Assembly: GCF_008065375.1 (NCBI RefSeq)
Contig: NZ_VJYI01000011.1
Coordinates: forward strand, 124,001 to 188,000
Length of the DNA: 64,000 bases
Source of the DNA: Nonomuraea sp. SYSU D8015
GTDB taxonomy: Bacteria; Actinomycetota; Actinomycetes; Streptosporangiales; Streptosporangiaceae
Direction: 5' to 3'
Made by a program: the position numbers and the translations under genes. The notes beneath the pieces were generated by a model. The model saw only the letters and a list, made by a program, of their open reading frames with translations. It was not told the origin of the DNA and did not search any database. How positions within the stretch are numbered: position 1 is the first letter of the stretch; each line of letters begins with the position of its first letter. Positions 52,653 to 60,361 of the stretch are shown here, in pieces.

Positions 52653-53168
52653 ATGCGACGTACGAAAGTGAGCCTGGGTACCTTCCTCGTCATCGGCCTC
52701 CTCGGCGGCAGTACGGCGGAGGGAGCGACCAGGCCCGACCGTTTCGACGGGCAACAGCTGTTCAGAGGCCTGTTCCTGGCGGAAGGCCCGGTCGCGCACA
52801 GCTATCCCGAGCTGAGCCTGCCGGGACGATCATGGGACACCGTGCCCGCGCAACAGCTCGCCAGGAAAATCGACGAACTGGCTCCCGGCTTCTTCGTCAG
52901 CTTCCAGAACGACGTTACAAGCGGCGACCGGCTCCGAGTCGAGCAGTCGACCGCAGCAGCGCACGATCTGGCGGTCAAGGCGGCCGCCGCGGGCCCCGCC
53001 CCCGACAACCAGGCAAAGGGAGCGTTCGTCGTGGTCGACAAAAACCTCTTCAAGGCCACTCACATGGTCGTCAACAAGAATAGCTACTGGGATCGCGCCG
53101 CGGCGCACACCACCACCCTCGCCCGTGAGCGCTGGGTGAACGACATAGCCGAAACCCTGGCACGGTGA
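52653..53168 (+). CDS. SdpC-like toxin precursor (sporulation-delaying protein family)
   Basis: 171-residue exported protein. The signal peptide runs to about residue 24 (VSLGTFLVIGLLGGSTAEGA). The adjacent FDGQQLFRGLFLAEGPVAHS closely follows the SdpC family signature (FSGEDYFRGLLFGQGEVGKL in Bacillus subtilis, recalled from memory). The middle is helical and charged. Unlike Bacillus SdpC, the C-terminal third (GAFVVVDKNLFKATHMVVNK, then RERWVNDIAETLAR) has no cysteine and no long hydrophobic toxin segment, so the mature product must differ. It is the first gene of an overlapping sdpC-sdpA-sdpB-lmbU operon, which strongly supports the family call. GGAG precedes the ATG. Confidence 0.75.
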   Translation: MRRTKVSLGTFLVIGLLGGSTAEGATRPDRFDGQQLFRGLFLAEGPVAHSYPELSLPGRSWDTVPAQQLARKIDELAPGFFVSFQNDVTSGDRLRVEQSTAAAHDLAVKAAAAGPAPDNQAKGAFVVVDKNLFKATHMVVNKNSYWDRAAAHTTTLARERWVNDIAETLAR

Positions 53169-53719
53169 GCGGCGACCACAGCCGGCTCGGAGCGGCGACG
53201 CTCGTGATCGGTCTCGCTTGGACAGGCATCGCAATCTACGTCGTGGTCACCCAGTTGCCGGCAAGCGCGCTGGAACTGCCCGGCCAGCGGTCGGTTGCCG
53301 AGAAGGCACAGGTGGTCGCGCCACAGGGCTGGGCGTTCTTCACCAAGTCCGCCAGAGAGAAGAGGGAGGTCGTCTGGCGGCGCACCGCCACCGGAACGTG
53401 GGAGCAGGCTCTGCTCGGCCCGCACGCGGAGCCGCGCAACCTGTGGGGCTTCGACCGCCGCTCCCGGGCTCAGGCCCTCGACCTCGGCATCCTGACCACC
53501 TCGGTACCGGCGGCCCGCTGGTCGGCCTGCGAGAGCGGCGTCGTCCCGCGGTGCCTGGACGCCGGTCCCGCCGTACAGGTGACCAATCCCGCACCCGAGC
53601 CCCTGCTCTGCGGCGAACTCGGCGTGTCGAGACAGGAACCCCTCCCGTGGGCCTGGTCCCGTGCCGCCGCCAAGACCCGGATACCCGCGACCGTGGTCCG
53701 GCTGGAGGTGAGATGCTGA
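53165..53719 (+). CDS. SdpA-like antimicrobial peptide system protein
   Basis: 184 residues from a GTG overlapping the sdpC-like stop by 4 bp. One N-terminal membrane segment (ATLVIGLAWTGIAIYVVV), then the SdpA-typical APQGWAFFTKSAREKREVVW. The C-terminal extracytoplasmic domain has four cysteines (SACESGVVPRCLDAG, LLCGELG and the terminal RC). In Bacillus SdpA and SdpB are both needed to turn SdpC into active SDP peptide. The exact chemistry is unknown. It overlaps the next gene by 7 bp. Confidence 0.8.
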   Translation: MSGDHSRLGAATLVIGLAWTGIAIYVVVTQLPASALELPGQRSVAEKAQVVAPQGWAFFTKSAREKREVVWRRTATGTWEQALLGPHAEPRNLWGFDRRSRAQALDLGILTTSVPAARWSACESGVVPRCLDAGPAVQVTNPAPEPLLCGELGVSRQEPLPWAWSRAAAKTRIPATVVRLEVRC

Positions 53720-54708
53720 ACCGGCTGGGGTCCCTGGTCGACGGAATCGTTCGGATCAGCATCTGGACCAACGTGTACGGCCTGGCCCGGACCATGGTGG
53801 CGATCGGCACGCTCAGCACCCTGCTGGCCAGCGACACCTCGGCGCTGTTCAGGCCCGCGGCCGGCATTCCCGACTTCCCCTTCTGCGGCGGCCTCGCGAG
53901 CGCGAGCCTGTTCTGCGTCGTCGAAGTCGATTTGGCCCACCCGATCGCGATCGTGATCCTGCTGCTGGCTGCCTCCGGCTGGCGGCCCCGCTACACCGCG
54001 CTGCCCCACTGGTGGGTGACGGTCAGTTTCCAGGCCTCCGCCACCATCCCCGACGGCGGGGACCAGGCCGCCACCGTGATCACTTTGTTGCTGCTGCCGA
54101 TCGCCCTGACTGATGGGCGGGCCTGGCACTGGCAGCGGCCGCGGGCGATCACCGACGTGGTGGGCTCCCTGATCGCCTGGTCGGCGCTGCTGATGATCCG
54201 CATTCAGGTCGCGGGCATCTACCTGCAGGCCTCGATGGCGAAGCTGGGCCGCGAAGAGTGGGCGGACGGCACCGCCCTCTATTACTGGCTCAGCGACCCC
54301 CTGTTCGGCATGCCGGGCTGGGCCGCGCCGATCCTCGGCCCGGTGTTGGCCAACTCGCTCGGCGTCACCATGCTCACGTGGGGTTCGGTGGCCATCGAGT
54401 TCGCCCTCGTGCTCGGCCTGGTGGCCAGGCGGCCGGTGCGGCCGTACCTGCTGGCCGCCGGGCTGGCCCTGCATCTGTCCATCGCGGTGCTGATGGGCCT
54501 GGGCAGCTTCGCCCTGGTCATGATCGGCTGCCTGTTGCTCTATCTGAGACCGCTTGACCTGCCCATCGCAGTTCAGGTCAAGCAGACATTCGTGCTACTC
54601 GCCGGGCGCTCGCCGATCGGTGTGCGCCCGGTGCAGGAGGTTCTACAGCAAGAACCTAGTCCGCGTAGAACACCGACCCACAGCGGTAAGGCGGCGGAGG
54701 TGCCATGA
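53713..54708 (+). CDS. SdpB-like multipass membrane protein (HTTM-related)
   Basis: 331 residues with about seven or eight membrane segments (for example IAIVILLLAASGWRPRY, VITLLLLPIALTDGRAWHWQ, LLAAGLALHLSIAVLMGLGS). SdpB/HTTM-type features are NVYGLARTMVAIGTLSTLL, PHWWVTVSFQASATIPDGGD and YLQASMAKLGREEWADGTAL (then YYWLSDPLFG). HTTM proteins are related to vitamin K gamma-carboxylases, and in the SDP system SdpB matures the toxin with SdpA. The start ATG 53713 follows GGAGGTGAG and overlaps the sdpA-like stop. Confidence 0.82.
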   Translation: MLNRLGSLVDGIVRISIWTNVYGLARTMVAIGTLSTLLASDTSALFRPAAGIPDFPFCGGLASASLFCVVEVDLAHPIAIVILLLAASGWRPRYTALPHWWVTVSFQASATIPDGGDQAATVITLLLLPIALTDGRAWHWQRPRAITDVVGSLIAWSALLMIRIQVAGIYLQASMAKLGREEWADGTALYYWLSDPLFGMPGWAAPILGPVLANSLGVTMLTWGSVAIEFALVLGLVARRPVRPYLLAAGLALHLSIAVLMGLGSFALVMIGCLLLYLRPLDLPIAVQVKQTFVLLAGRSPIGVRPVQEVLQQEPSPRRTPTHSGKAAEVP

Positions 54709-55415
54709 ACCACTCGGTCAACGGCCTGGCGGGGAACGGCCAGAGTTCCCCCTCACACGTGGGATCCGGTCAGCGCTTAGGCCTCGACCGGTCCGTCGTG
54801 ACGAGGCGAACGGGCCTGCAGTTTCCCAACCGCCTGGAGTTTCCGATATGGGAACGCATAGGCAAACAGATCTCGCTCATCTCAGACTCCTCGGCCTGGT
54901 GGCTGGGCGACTGGCTGATCTACGGAGAGAAGGAGTACGCCGACCGCTACCGGATGGCCATCGAGCAGACCTCGCTCGACTACCAGACCTTGCGCAACTA
55001 CGCGTGGGTGGCCCGCCGCTTCAGCTTGTCCCGGCGCCGGGACAAGCTGAGCTTCGCCCACCACGCCGAGGTGGCCGCGTTGAGCCAGACCGATCAGGAC
55101 CTCTGGCTGCAGCGCGCCGAGCACTTCGGCTGGTCCAGGAACCGGTTGCGCCGAGAGTTGCGTCGCGCGGCCGGCGCCGGCGAGGTGGTCGAGGCAGCCG
55201 AAGCGGTCGATTCCCGCAAAGCGAACGGCGGAGCCGTGGACGTGAAGGTCAAGCTGACCTCCAGCCGCGAACAACTGGACCGCTGGAAGCTGGCCGCGGA
55301 GCTACAGAACAGCGATCTGGTGAGCTGGATGGTCCAGGCTCTGGAGAGCAACGCGAAAGAGGTGATCGGTAACAAGACGCCCGAGAGCGAGGCTCCGGTC
55401 GCGGAGCGGACCTGA
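54705..55415 (+). CDS. LmbU-family transcriptional regulator
   Basis: 236 residues. The core (about 45-150) carries the LmbU family sequence: FPIWERIGKQISLISDSSAW, WLGDWLIYGEKEYADRYRMA, TSLDYQTLRNYAWVARRFSL, RRRDKLSFAHHAEVAALSQT and HFGWSRNRLRRELRR. LmbU is a pathway activator first described in the lincomycin cluster; homologues sit in many actinomycete antibiotic clusters. The ATG overlaps the sdpB-like stop (ATGA), so the regulator is made together with the toxin operon. It probably also controls the biosynthetic genes to the right (inference). Confidence 0.9.
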   Translation: MNHSVNGLAGNGQSSPSHVGSGQRLGLDRSVVTRRTGLQFPNRLEFPIWERIGKQISLISDSSAWWLGDWLIYGEKEYADRYRMAIEQTSLDYQTLRNYAWVARRFSLSRRRDKLSFAHHAEVAALSQTDQDLWLQRAEHFGWSRNRLRRELRRAAGAGEVVEAAEAVDSRKANGGAVDVKVKLTSSREQLDRWKLAAELQNSDLVSWMVQALESNAKEVIGNKTPESEAPVAERT

Positions 55416-55449
55416 GCGGTCCCGCCGGCGAGACGGGGAGACCGCTCAG
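55412..55449. terminator. bidirectional hairpin terminator
   Basis: 10-bp perfect inverted repeat CTGAGCGGTC (55412-55421) and GACCGCTCAG (55440-55449) with an 18-base loop. The arms include the stop codons of both convergent genes, lmbU-like and acyl carrier protein. Confidence 0.8.
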
Positions 55450-55712
55450 TCCACCTTCGCGCACAACATCGAGGCGATGCTACTGACGGTGTGGAATGCC
55501 CGTGGGTCGATCTGCTCGACGGGCACCACCGTCCCCCATTCCTGGAAGATGAAATTCAGCAGGATCGCCGTGTTGAGCGAGGTGAGAATTCCGCTCTCGA
55601 GCAACGGCGAGGATTCGTCGAACTCCCCGGTGGGGTCGTCGTACAGAAACCTTTCCCAGATGAAATCGAGTAACCGCGCGGAGACTTCACGCTCGGTCAG
55701 TGTCTCCGCCAT
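55446..55712 (-). CDS. acyl carrier protein
   Basis: 88 residues with the four-helix carrier fold pattern. Ser45 in LLESGILTSLNTAILLNFIF occupies the phosphopantetheine site (usual DSL replaced by TSL, a variant also found in stand-alone carriers). The gene overlaps the KASIII-like gene upstream by 26 bp and ends in the shared hairpin. It probably carries the acyl unit used by the adjacent KASIII-like proteins. No large modular synthase is in view. Confidence 0.88.
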   Translation of the reverse strand: MAETLTEREVSARLLDFIWERFLYDDPTGEFDESSPLLESGILTSLNTAILLNFIFQEWGTVVPVEQIDPRAFHTVSSIASMLCAKVD

Positions 55713-56742
55713 TTTCCGCCCCTTCCACGTCGAGGATCTTCACCACCGCGCACGAGATCGTGACCCCGGAGCCGATCCCGCCCATCAGGACATGGTCGCC
55801 CGGCCTCGCCTTTCCCGTCACTATCAGGTGGTGCAGCGAGACCAGCGGGTCGCTGGCGCCCAGGTGGCCGACCGTGCGACCGAAATCCCACGTCGACTTG
55901 GACATCGGCATGCGCAGGAGCTCCATCCAGCGGTGTTCGATCGCGTCGGGGGCCAGGTTGGTGAGCGCGGCGTAGGCCAGCTGTTCCGCGCGGACGCCTG
56001 CCTCGGCCAGCACACGGCCGACCAACTGCATCATGACCTTCTGGACCATGATCCAGGCGATCCGGAGCTCGCTGCTGTTCTCCACCAGCCGGGTGTACTC
56101 CTCGTCGCGGGTGACCCAGTCGACGTGGGCGCCGGTGGTGGCGCCGGGCGGGAACATGGGCTCGCCGTACCGGCCCCCCTCCTCCAGCTCGGGCACCGCC
56201 GCGGAGCCGACCGACAGCACCTGCGCGATTCCCGGCCGGCGGGTGAGCAGGACCGCGCTGGCGGCGTCGCCGAAGACGGTGGGCGCCGCGCGCCACCGGT
56301 CGAAGCGCGGCGTGCCGAAGTTGTCGGCCGCCACCACCAGCACGTCGGGCCGCTCGGCCCGGTCGTAGGCCGCGGCCAGCTCCATCGCCGCGAACACCCC
56401 GTTGCATCCCTGGTGCAGCTCGACCGCCAGCGTCTCGCCGCCGACCAGGTGCCGCTGCAGGAAGTACTGCGGCAGCCAGCCGTCAGGGCCCTGGTGCCAC
56501 ACGTCGCAGTACAGCAGCATCCCGACGTCGCCCACCCGGCCACCGGCCGCCGCCACCGCGTCCCGTGCGGCGCTCAGCGCCATCTCCGGAGCCGGCACCT
56601 CCCCCGCGACCGCAGCGCCCGCCATCCCGTGGACCGCCGCCTCCTCCGCGGTGCACCAGCCCCGCTCGACCGCCGTCTCCACACTCACCGACTCTGGCAC
56701 GAACACCCCGAGACCACCGATGAAGAATTCAGCCGTCCGCAT
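55687..56742 (-). CDS. KASIII-like 3-oxoacyl-ACP synthase family protein, Cys-containing paralogue
   Basis: 351 residues, thiolase fold, from ATG 56742 after GGAGGTGGGG. The nucleophile Cys113 is in AVELHQGCNGVFAAMEL. At the place of the catalytic His (usual HQAN) it has Asn262 in ALTNLAPDAIEHRW, and at the place of the usual Asn (GNTSA) it has His293 in TVGHLGASDPL, so the triad seems rearranged. Such divergent KASIII proteins often act as acyltransferases that move an acyl group from a carrier protein to a sugar or other acceptor. It is cotranscribed with the ACP and divergent from two glycosyltransferases. Condensation versus O-acylation cannot be decided here. Confidence 0.87.
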   Translation of the reverse strand: MRTAEFFIGGLGVFVPESVSVETAVERGWCTAEEAAVHGMAGAAVAGEVPAPEMALSAARDAVAAAGGRVGDVGMLLYCDVWHQGPDGWLPQYFLQRHLVGGETLAVELHQGCNGVFAAMELAAAYDRAERPDVLVVAADNFGTPRFDRWRAAPTVFGDAASAVLLTRRPGIAQVLSVGSAAVPELEEGGRYGEPMFPPGATTGAHVDWVTRDEEYTRLVENSSELRIAWIMVQKVMMQLVGRVLAEAGVRAEQLAYAALTNLAPDAIEHRWMELLRMPMSKSTWDFGRTVGHLGASDPLVSLHHLIVTGKARPGDHVLMGGIGSGVTISCAVVKILDVEGAENGGDTDRA

Positions 56743-56838
56743 GTTCCCCACCTCCGGAAGAAAGGCTATCGAAGATTCAACGACACTCAAGATAATGAGG
56801 CCGCGCGTATTATTCGGTATTGCCTCCGGGAGGAACGC

Positions 56839-58107
56839 GTGCGTATTCTGTTCGCCACTCACGAGGAGAAAACTCATTTCCTCGGAATGGTGCCGCTGGC
56901 GTGGGCGGCGCACAACGCCGGCCACGAGGTCCTGGTCGCCAGCCAGCCCGCGCTGACCGACGTGATCGTGAGCACCGGGCTGACGGCGGTGCCCGTCGGG
57001 CGCGACCACACCCTGCACCGCCTGCTCCAGCTGGCCGCCGAGAGCGGCAGCCGGGAGCTTGACTACGACTTGAGCGGGGATCGGCCGGAGAAGCTCACAT
57101 GGGAGTACCTGACGGCCGGGTACGAGGAGTGGGTCCGATGGTGGTGGAAGATCATCAATGATCCGATGATCGACGACCTCACCGACCTGTGCCGCAGCTG
57201 GCGGCCCGATCTGGTGATCTGGGAGAGCCTCACCTTCGCCGCACCGATCGCCGCCAGGGCGTCGGGCGCGGCGCACGCCCGCTTCGTGTGGAGCAGCGAC
57301 CTGTGCGCTCGGCTGCGCGCGCACTACCTGCGGCTGAAGGGCCTGCGCCCGCCGGCCGAGCAGGTGGACGTGCTTGCCGCCTGGCTCGGCGATCGGGCCG
57401 CCGCGGCCGGCGTGCCGTACTCGGAGGAACTGACGCGCGGACAGTTCACCATCGACCACGTGCCACCGTCGCTGCGGCTGGAGGTGGACCTGGACTACGT
57501 GCCGCTGCGCTTCGTGCCCTACAACGGCAGGTCGGTGGTGCCGCGCTGGCTGCGCACCCCGCCGGAGCGGCCACGGGTCTGCCTCACACTGGGCACATCC
57601 TCGATCGAGCGGCTCGGCGGCTACGCCGTACCGGTGCAGGAGTTGCTGGACTCCCTGGCCGAGCTCGACGCGGAGATCGTCGTGACGCTGCCTCGCGAGC
57701 AGCAGGCGGCGCTGCGCGAGGTGCCGGCCAACACCCGGGTCTTCGACTTCGTGCCGCTGAACGCCCTGGCCGCGACCTGCGACGTGGTGGTCAACCACGC
57801 CGGGCCGGGAACCGTCTTCACCGCGTTGGCGCACGGCGTGCCGCAGTTGCTGCTGCCCTACTACATCTTCGACGCCCCGGTGCTGTCGGAGGGGCTCGCG
57901 AAGCACGGGGCGGGCCTGACCATCCCCAGCCATGAGGTGACCGGGCCGGCGGTCTGCGACGCCGTGCGGAGGCTGCTCGACGAGCCGTCCTTCCGGCAGC
58001 GGGCCGAGGAGCTGCGGCGGGAGAACAGGGCCGCTCCCTCGCCGGACGAGGTGACCCGGCAGCTCGAGGAGCTGGTGAGCCGGACGGAGGAGACATGCGC
58101 GTCCTGA
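56839..58107 (+). CDS. GT1-family (EryCIII-like) glycosyltransferase 1
   Basis: 422 residues from a GTG at 56839 (VRILFATHEEKTHFLGMVPL) preceded by GGGAGG. It is a GT-B fold natural-product glycosyltransferase with N-terminal acceptor domain (TIDHVPPSLRLEVD near residue 205) and C-terminal nucleotide-sugar domain (RPRVCLTLGTSS, VVNHAGPGTVFTALAHGVPQ). It resembles macrolide and aromatic-polyketide deoxysugar transferases. No auxiliary P450-like partner and no deoxysugar genes are in the window. It overlaps the second transferase by 13 bp. The AT-rich 96-bp space before it must hold both divergent promoters. Confidence 0.9.
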   Translation: MRILFATHEEKTHFLGMVPLAWAAHNAGHEVLVASQPALTDVIVSTGLTAVPVGRDHTLHRLLQLAAESGSRELDYDLSGDRPEKLTWEYLTAGYEEWVRWWWKIINDPMIDDLTDLCRSWRPDLVIWESLTFAAPIAARASGAAHARFVWSSDLCARLRAHYLRLKGLRPPAEQVDVLAAWLGDRAAAAGVPYSEELTRGQFTIDHVPPSLRLEVDLDYVPLRFVPYNGRSVVPRWLRTPPERPRVCLTLGTSSIERLGGYAVPVQELLDSLAELDAEIVVTLPREQQAALREVPANTRVFDFVPLNALAATCDVVVNHAGPGTVFTALAHGVPQLLLPYYIFDAPVLSEGLAKHGAGLTIPSHEVTGPAVCDAVRRLLDEPSFRQRAEELRRENRAAPSPDEVTRQLEELVSRTEETCAS

Positions 58108-59408
58108 TCGCGACATATTCGGACACATCGCATCTGCTGGGCATGGTGCCGCTGGGCTGGGCACTGCGGACGGCCGGGCACGAGGTGCGGGTCGCGAGCC
58201 AGCCGAAGCTGACCACCGCCATCGAGAGCACGGGCCTGACCGCGGTTCCGGTCGGCACCGACCACCGCTTCTTCGAGATCCTCGCCGCGGGCGGCGAGCC
58301 GCAGGAGGAGGAGTTCGATCTGACGGAGGAGCGTCCGGACCGGCTCACCTGGGAGGCGCTGCGGGAGGGCTACCGGCAGATCGTGCCCTGGTGGTGGAGC
58401 ATGATCAACAAGACGATGATCGACGACCTGACCGCCTTCTGCCGGTGGTGGTCACCGGATCTGGTGCTCTGGGAACCGCTTACCTTCGCCGGACCGATCG
58501 CGGCGAAGGCGTCGGGCGCCGCGCACGCCCGGTTCCTCTGGAGCCTGGACTTCTTCGCCCGGATGCGCGACCGCTTCCTGAGCCTGATGCACCAGCAGCC
58601 GCCCGAGCACCGGGAGGACCCGCTGGCCCTGTGGCTGGGTGCCCGGCTGCGAAAGCTGGGCGAGGAGTTCACCGAGGATGTCACGCGCGGCCACTTCACC
58701 GTCGACCACGTCCCGCCCTCCCTGCGGCTTGCGCCCGTCCCCGGCGTCGACAGCCTGTCGGTGCGCTACGTGCCCTACAACGGTCGCGCCGTCGTCCCGT
58801 CCTGGCTTCGGGAGCCGCCCCGGCGGCCCAGGGTCTGCGTCAGCCTCGGCATCTCGGCCACCGACTGGTACGGCGGCTATATCGTGCCGGTCCAGGACGT
58901 GCTCGACGCGCTGGGCGGCATCGACGCCGAGATCGTGCTCACTCTCGACGCCGAGCAGGCCTCGCGGCTGCACAGGGTGCCGGACAACACGCGGGTAGTC
59001 GGCTACGTGCCGCTCCACGCCCTCATGCCGACCTGCTCAGCCATGATCAACCACGGCGGCCCCGGCACCGTCTTCACCGGGCTGGCCTACGGCGTGCCCC
59101 AGCTGGTGCTGCCCAACCAGTTCGACGCCCCGGCCCTCGCCGCGAACCTCGCCGCCCAAGGCGCGGGGCTCACCGTGCCCGGAGCCGAAGCCAACGGGAC
59201 CCGGGTCCGCGCGTTGCTGCAGCGTCTGCTGGAGGAGCCTTCCTTCCGCGAGAATGCTGAGCGGCTACGCCAGGAGATGCTCGGCATGCCGGCACCCAAC
59301 CAGTTGGTGCCCGTCCTCGAAGAGCTCACCGAGCGGCACCGCTACAGCACCCGCACCACGGCGCACGAGGCCGTCACGCCGTTGCCCACTGCGCCCAGCA
59401 GCACGTGA
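58095..59408 (+). CDS. GT1-family (EryCIII-like) glycosyltransferase 2
   Basis: 437 residues, paralogue of the preceding gene (MRVLIATYSDTSHLLGMVPL; FTVDHVPPSLRLAPV; RPRVCVSLGISATDWYGGY; MINHGGPGTVFTGLAYGVPQ). The HGGPGT sugar-nucleotide motif is more canonical than the HAGPGT of its partner. Two tandem transferases suggest a diglycosylated product or two acceptor sites. The last 67 bases run into the convergent KASIII-like gene, so the C-terminal tail (RYSTRTTAHEAVTPLPTA) may be a recent extension. Confidence 0.9.
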   Translation: MRVLIATYSDTSHLLGMVPLGWALRTAGHEVRVASQPKLTTAIESTGLTAVPVGTDHRFFEILAAGGEPQEEEFDLTEERPDRLTWEALREGYRQIVPWWWSMINKTMIDDLTAFCRWWSPDLVLWEPLTFAGPIAAKASGAAHARFLWSLDFFARMRDRFLSLMHQQPPEHREDPLALWLGARLRKLGEEFTEDVTRGHFTVDHVPPSLRLAPVPGVDSLSVRYVPYNGRAVVPSWLREPPRRPRVCVSLGISATDWYGGYIVPVQDVLDALGGIDAEIVLTLDAEQASRLHRVPDNTRVVGYVPLHALMPTCSAMINHGGPGTVFTGLAYGVPQLVLPNQFDAPALAANLAAQGAGLTVPGAEANGTRVRALLQRLLEEPSFRENAERLRQEMLGMPAPNQLVPVLEELTERHRYSTRTTAHEAVTPLPTAPSST

Positions 59409-60352
59409 TCGCCCGAGCCCACCTGGCCGGTGTCGAGCAGGTGGTGCAGAGCGGCGAACGGCCCGCCCGCCCCGAGCTGGCCGACGCCGCGGCTGTAGTC
59501 CCAGGTGGTCCTGGCCATGGGCATGCGCATCGTCTCCAGCCAGCGGTGCTCGATGGAGTCGGGAGCGAGGTTGGTGAAGGCCGCCCGGACGATGTCGTCG
59601 AAGGAGATGCCGGCCTCGGCCACGATACGGCTGGCCAGCTGCAGCATCATCTTCTCTGTGGTGAGCAGGGCGGTGCGCAGGTCGGTCCTCTCCGAAGCCA
59701 TGCCGACGAAGCCGTCGTCTCGGGCGGCCCAGTCGAGGCGCGCGCCGGTGGTGGCGCCGGGCGGGAACATGGGCTCGCCGTACCGGCTGCCCTCCTCCAG
59801 CTCCGGCACGGCGGACGAGCCGACCGAGAGCACCTGCGCGACCCCTTGCCCGCGCTTCAGGACCAGCGCCACCGCTCCGTCCCCGAACAGGACGGGCGAG
59901 CGCCACCGGTCGAAACGCGGGGTGCCGAAGTTGTCGGCCGCCACCACCAGCACGTCGGGCCGCTCGGCCCGGTCATAGGTCGCCGCCAGTTCCAGCGCGC
60001 TGAACATGCTGTTGGCGTCGTGGCGCAACTCCATCGCCACCACCTGACCGCCGACCAGGTGCCGCTGCAGGAAGTAGTGCGGAAGCCAGCCGTCGGGGCC
60101 CTGGTGCCACATGTCGCAATACAGCAGCATCCCGACGTCTGCCTCCCGGCCGCCTGCTGCGGCGATCGCGTCGCGGGCGGCGCTCAGCGCCATCTCCGGC
60201 GCCGGGATCTCGCCCGCCACCGCCGCCCCGCTCATCCCGTGCAGCGTCGCCTCGTCGGTCGAGCACCACCCCTGCTCGACCGCAGACTCCACGCTCACCG
60301 GCTCCGGCACGAACACCCCGAGGCCACCGATGAAAAGTCCAGACGTCCGCAC
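59342..60352 (-). CDS. KASIII-like protein lacking the catalytic Cys
   Basis: 336 residues from GTG 60352 after GAGGTGAG. It is close to the other KASIII-like protein along its whole length (identical LFIGGLGVFVPE-type start, MALSAARDA, DVGMLLYCD, FGTPRFDRW). At the nucleophile position it reads MELRHDANSMFSALEL, so Cys113 of the partner is Ala113. The Asn/His positions are Asn261 and Gln292. It should not form an acyl-enzyme and may be a structural or chain-length partner in a heterodimer, or bind acyl-ACP non-covalently. It is the last gene of a minus-strand operon with the hydrolase and ABC transporter. Confidence 0.88.
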   Translation of the reverse strand: MRTSGLFIGGLGVFVPEPVSVESAVEQGWCSTDEATLHGMSGAAVAGEIPAPEMALSAARDAIAAAGGREADVGMLLYCDMWHQGPDGWLPHYFLQRHLVGGQVVAMELRHDANSMFSALELAATYDRAERPDVLVVAADNFGTPRFDRWRSPVLFGDGAVALVLKRGQGVAQVLSVGSSAVPELEEGSRYGEPMFPPGATTGARLDWAARDDGFVGMASERTDLRTALLTTEKMMLQLASRIVAEAGISFDDIVRAAFTNLAPDSIEHRWLETMRMPMARTTWDYSRGVGQLGAGGPFAALHHLLDTGQVGSGDHVLLGAVGNGVTASCAVVRVL

Positions 60353-60361
60353 GGTCTCACC

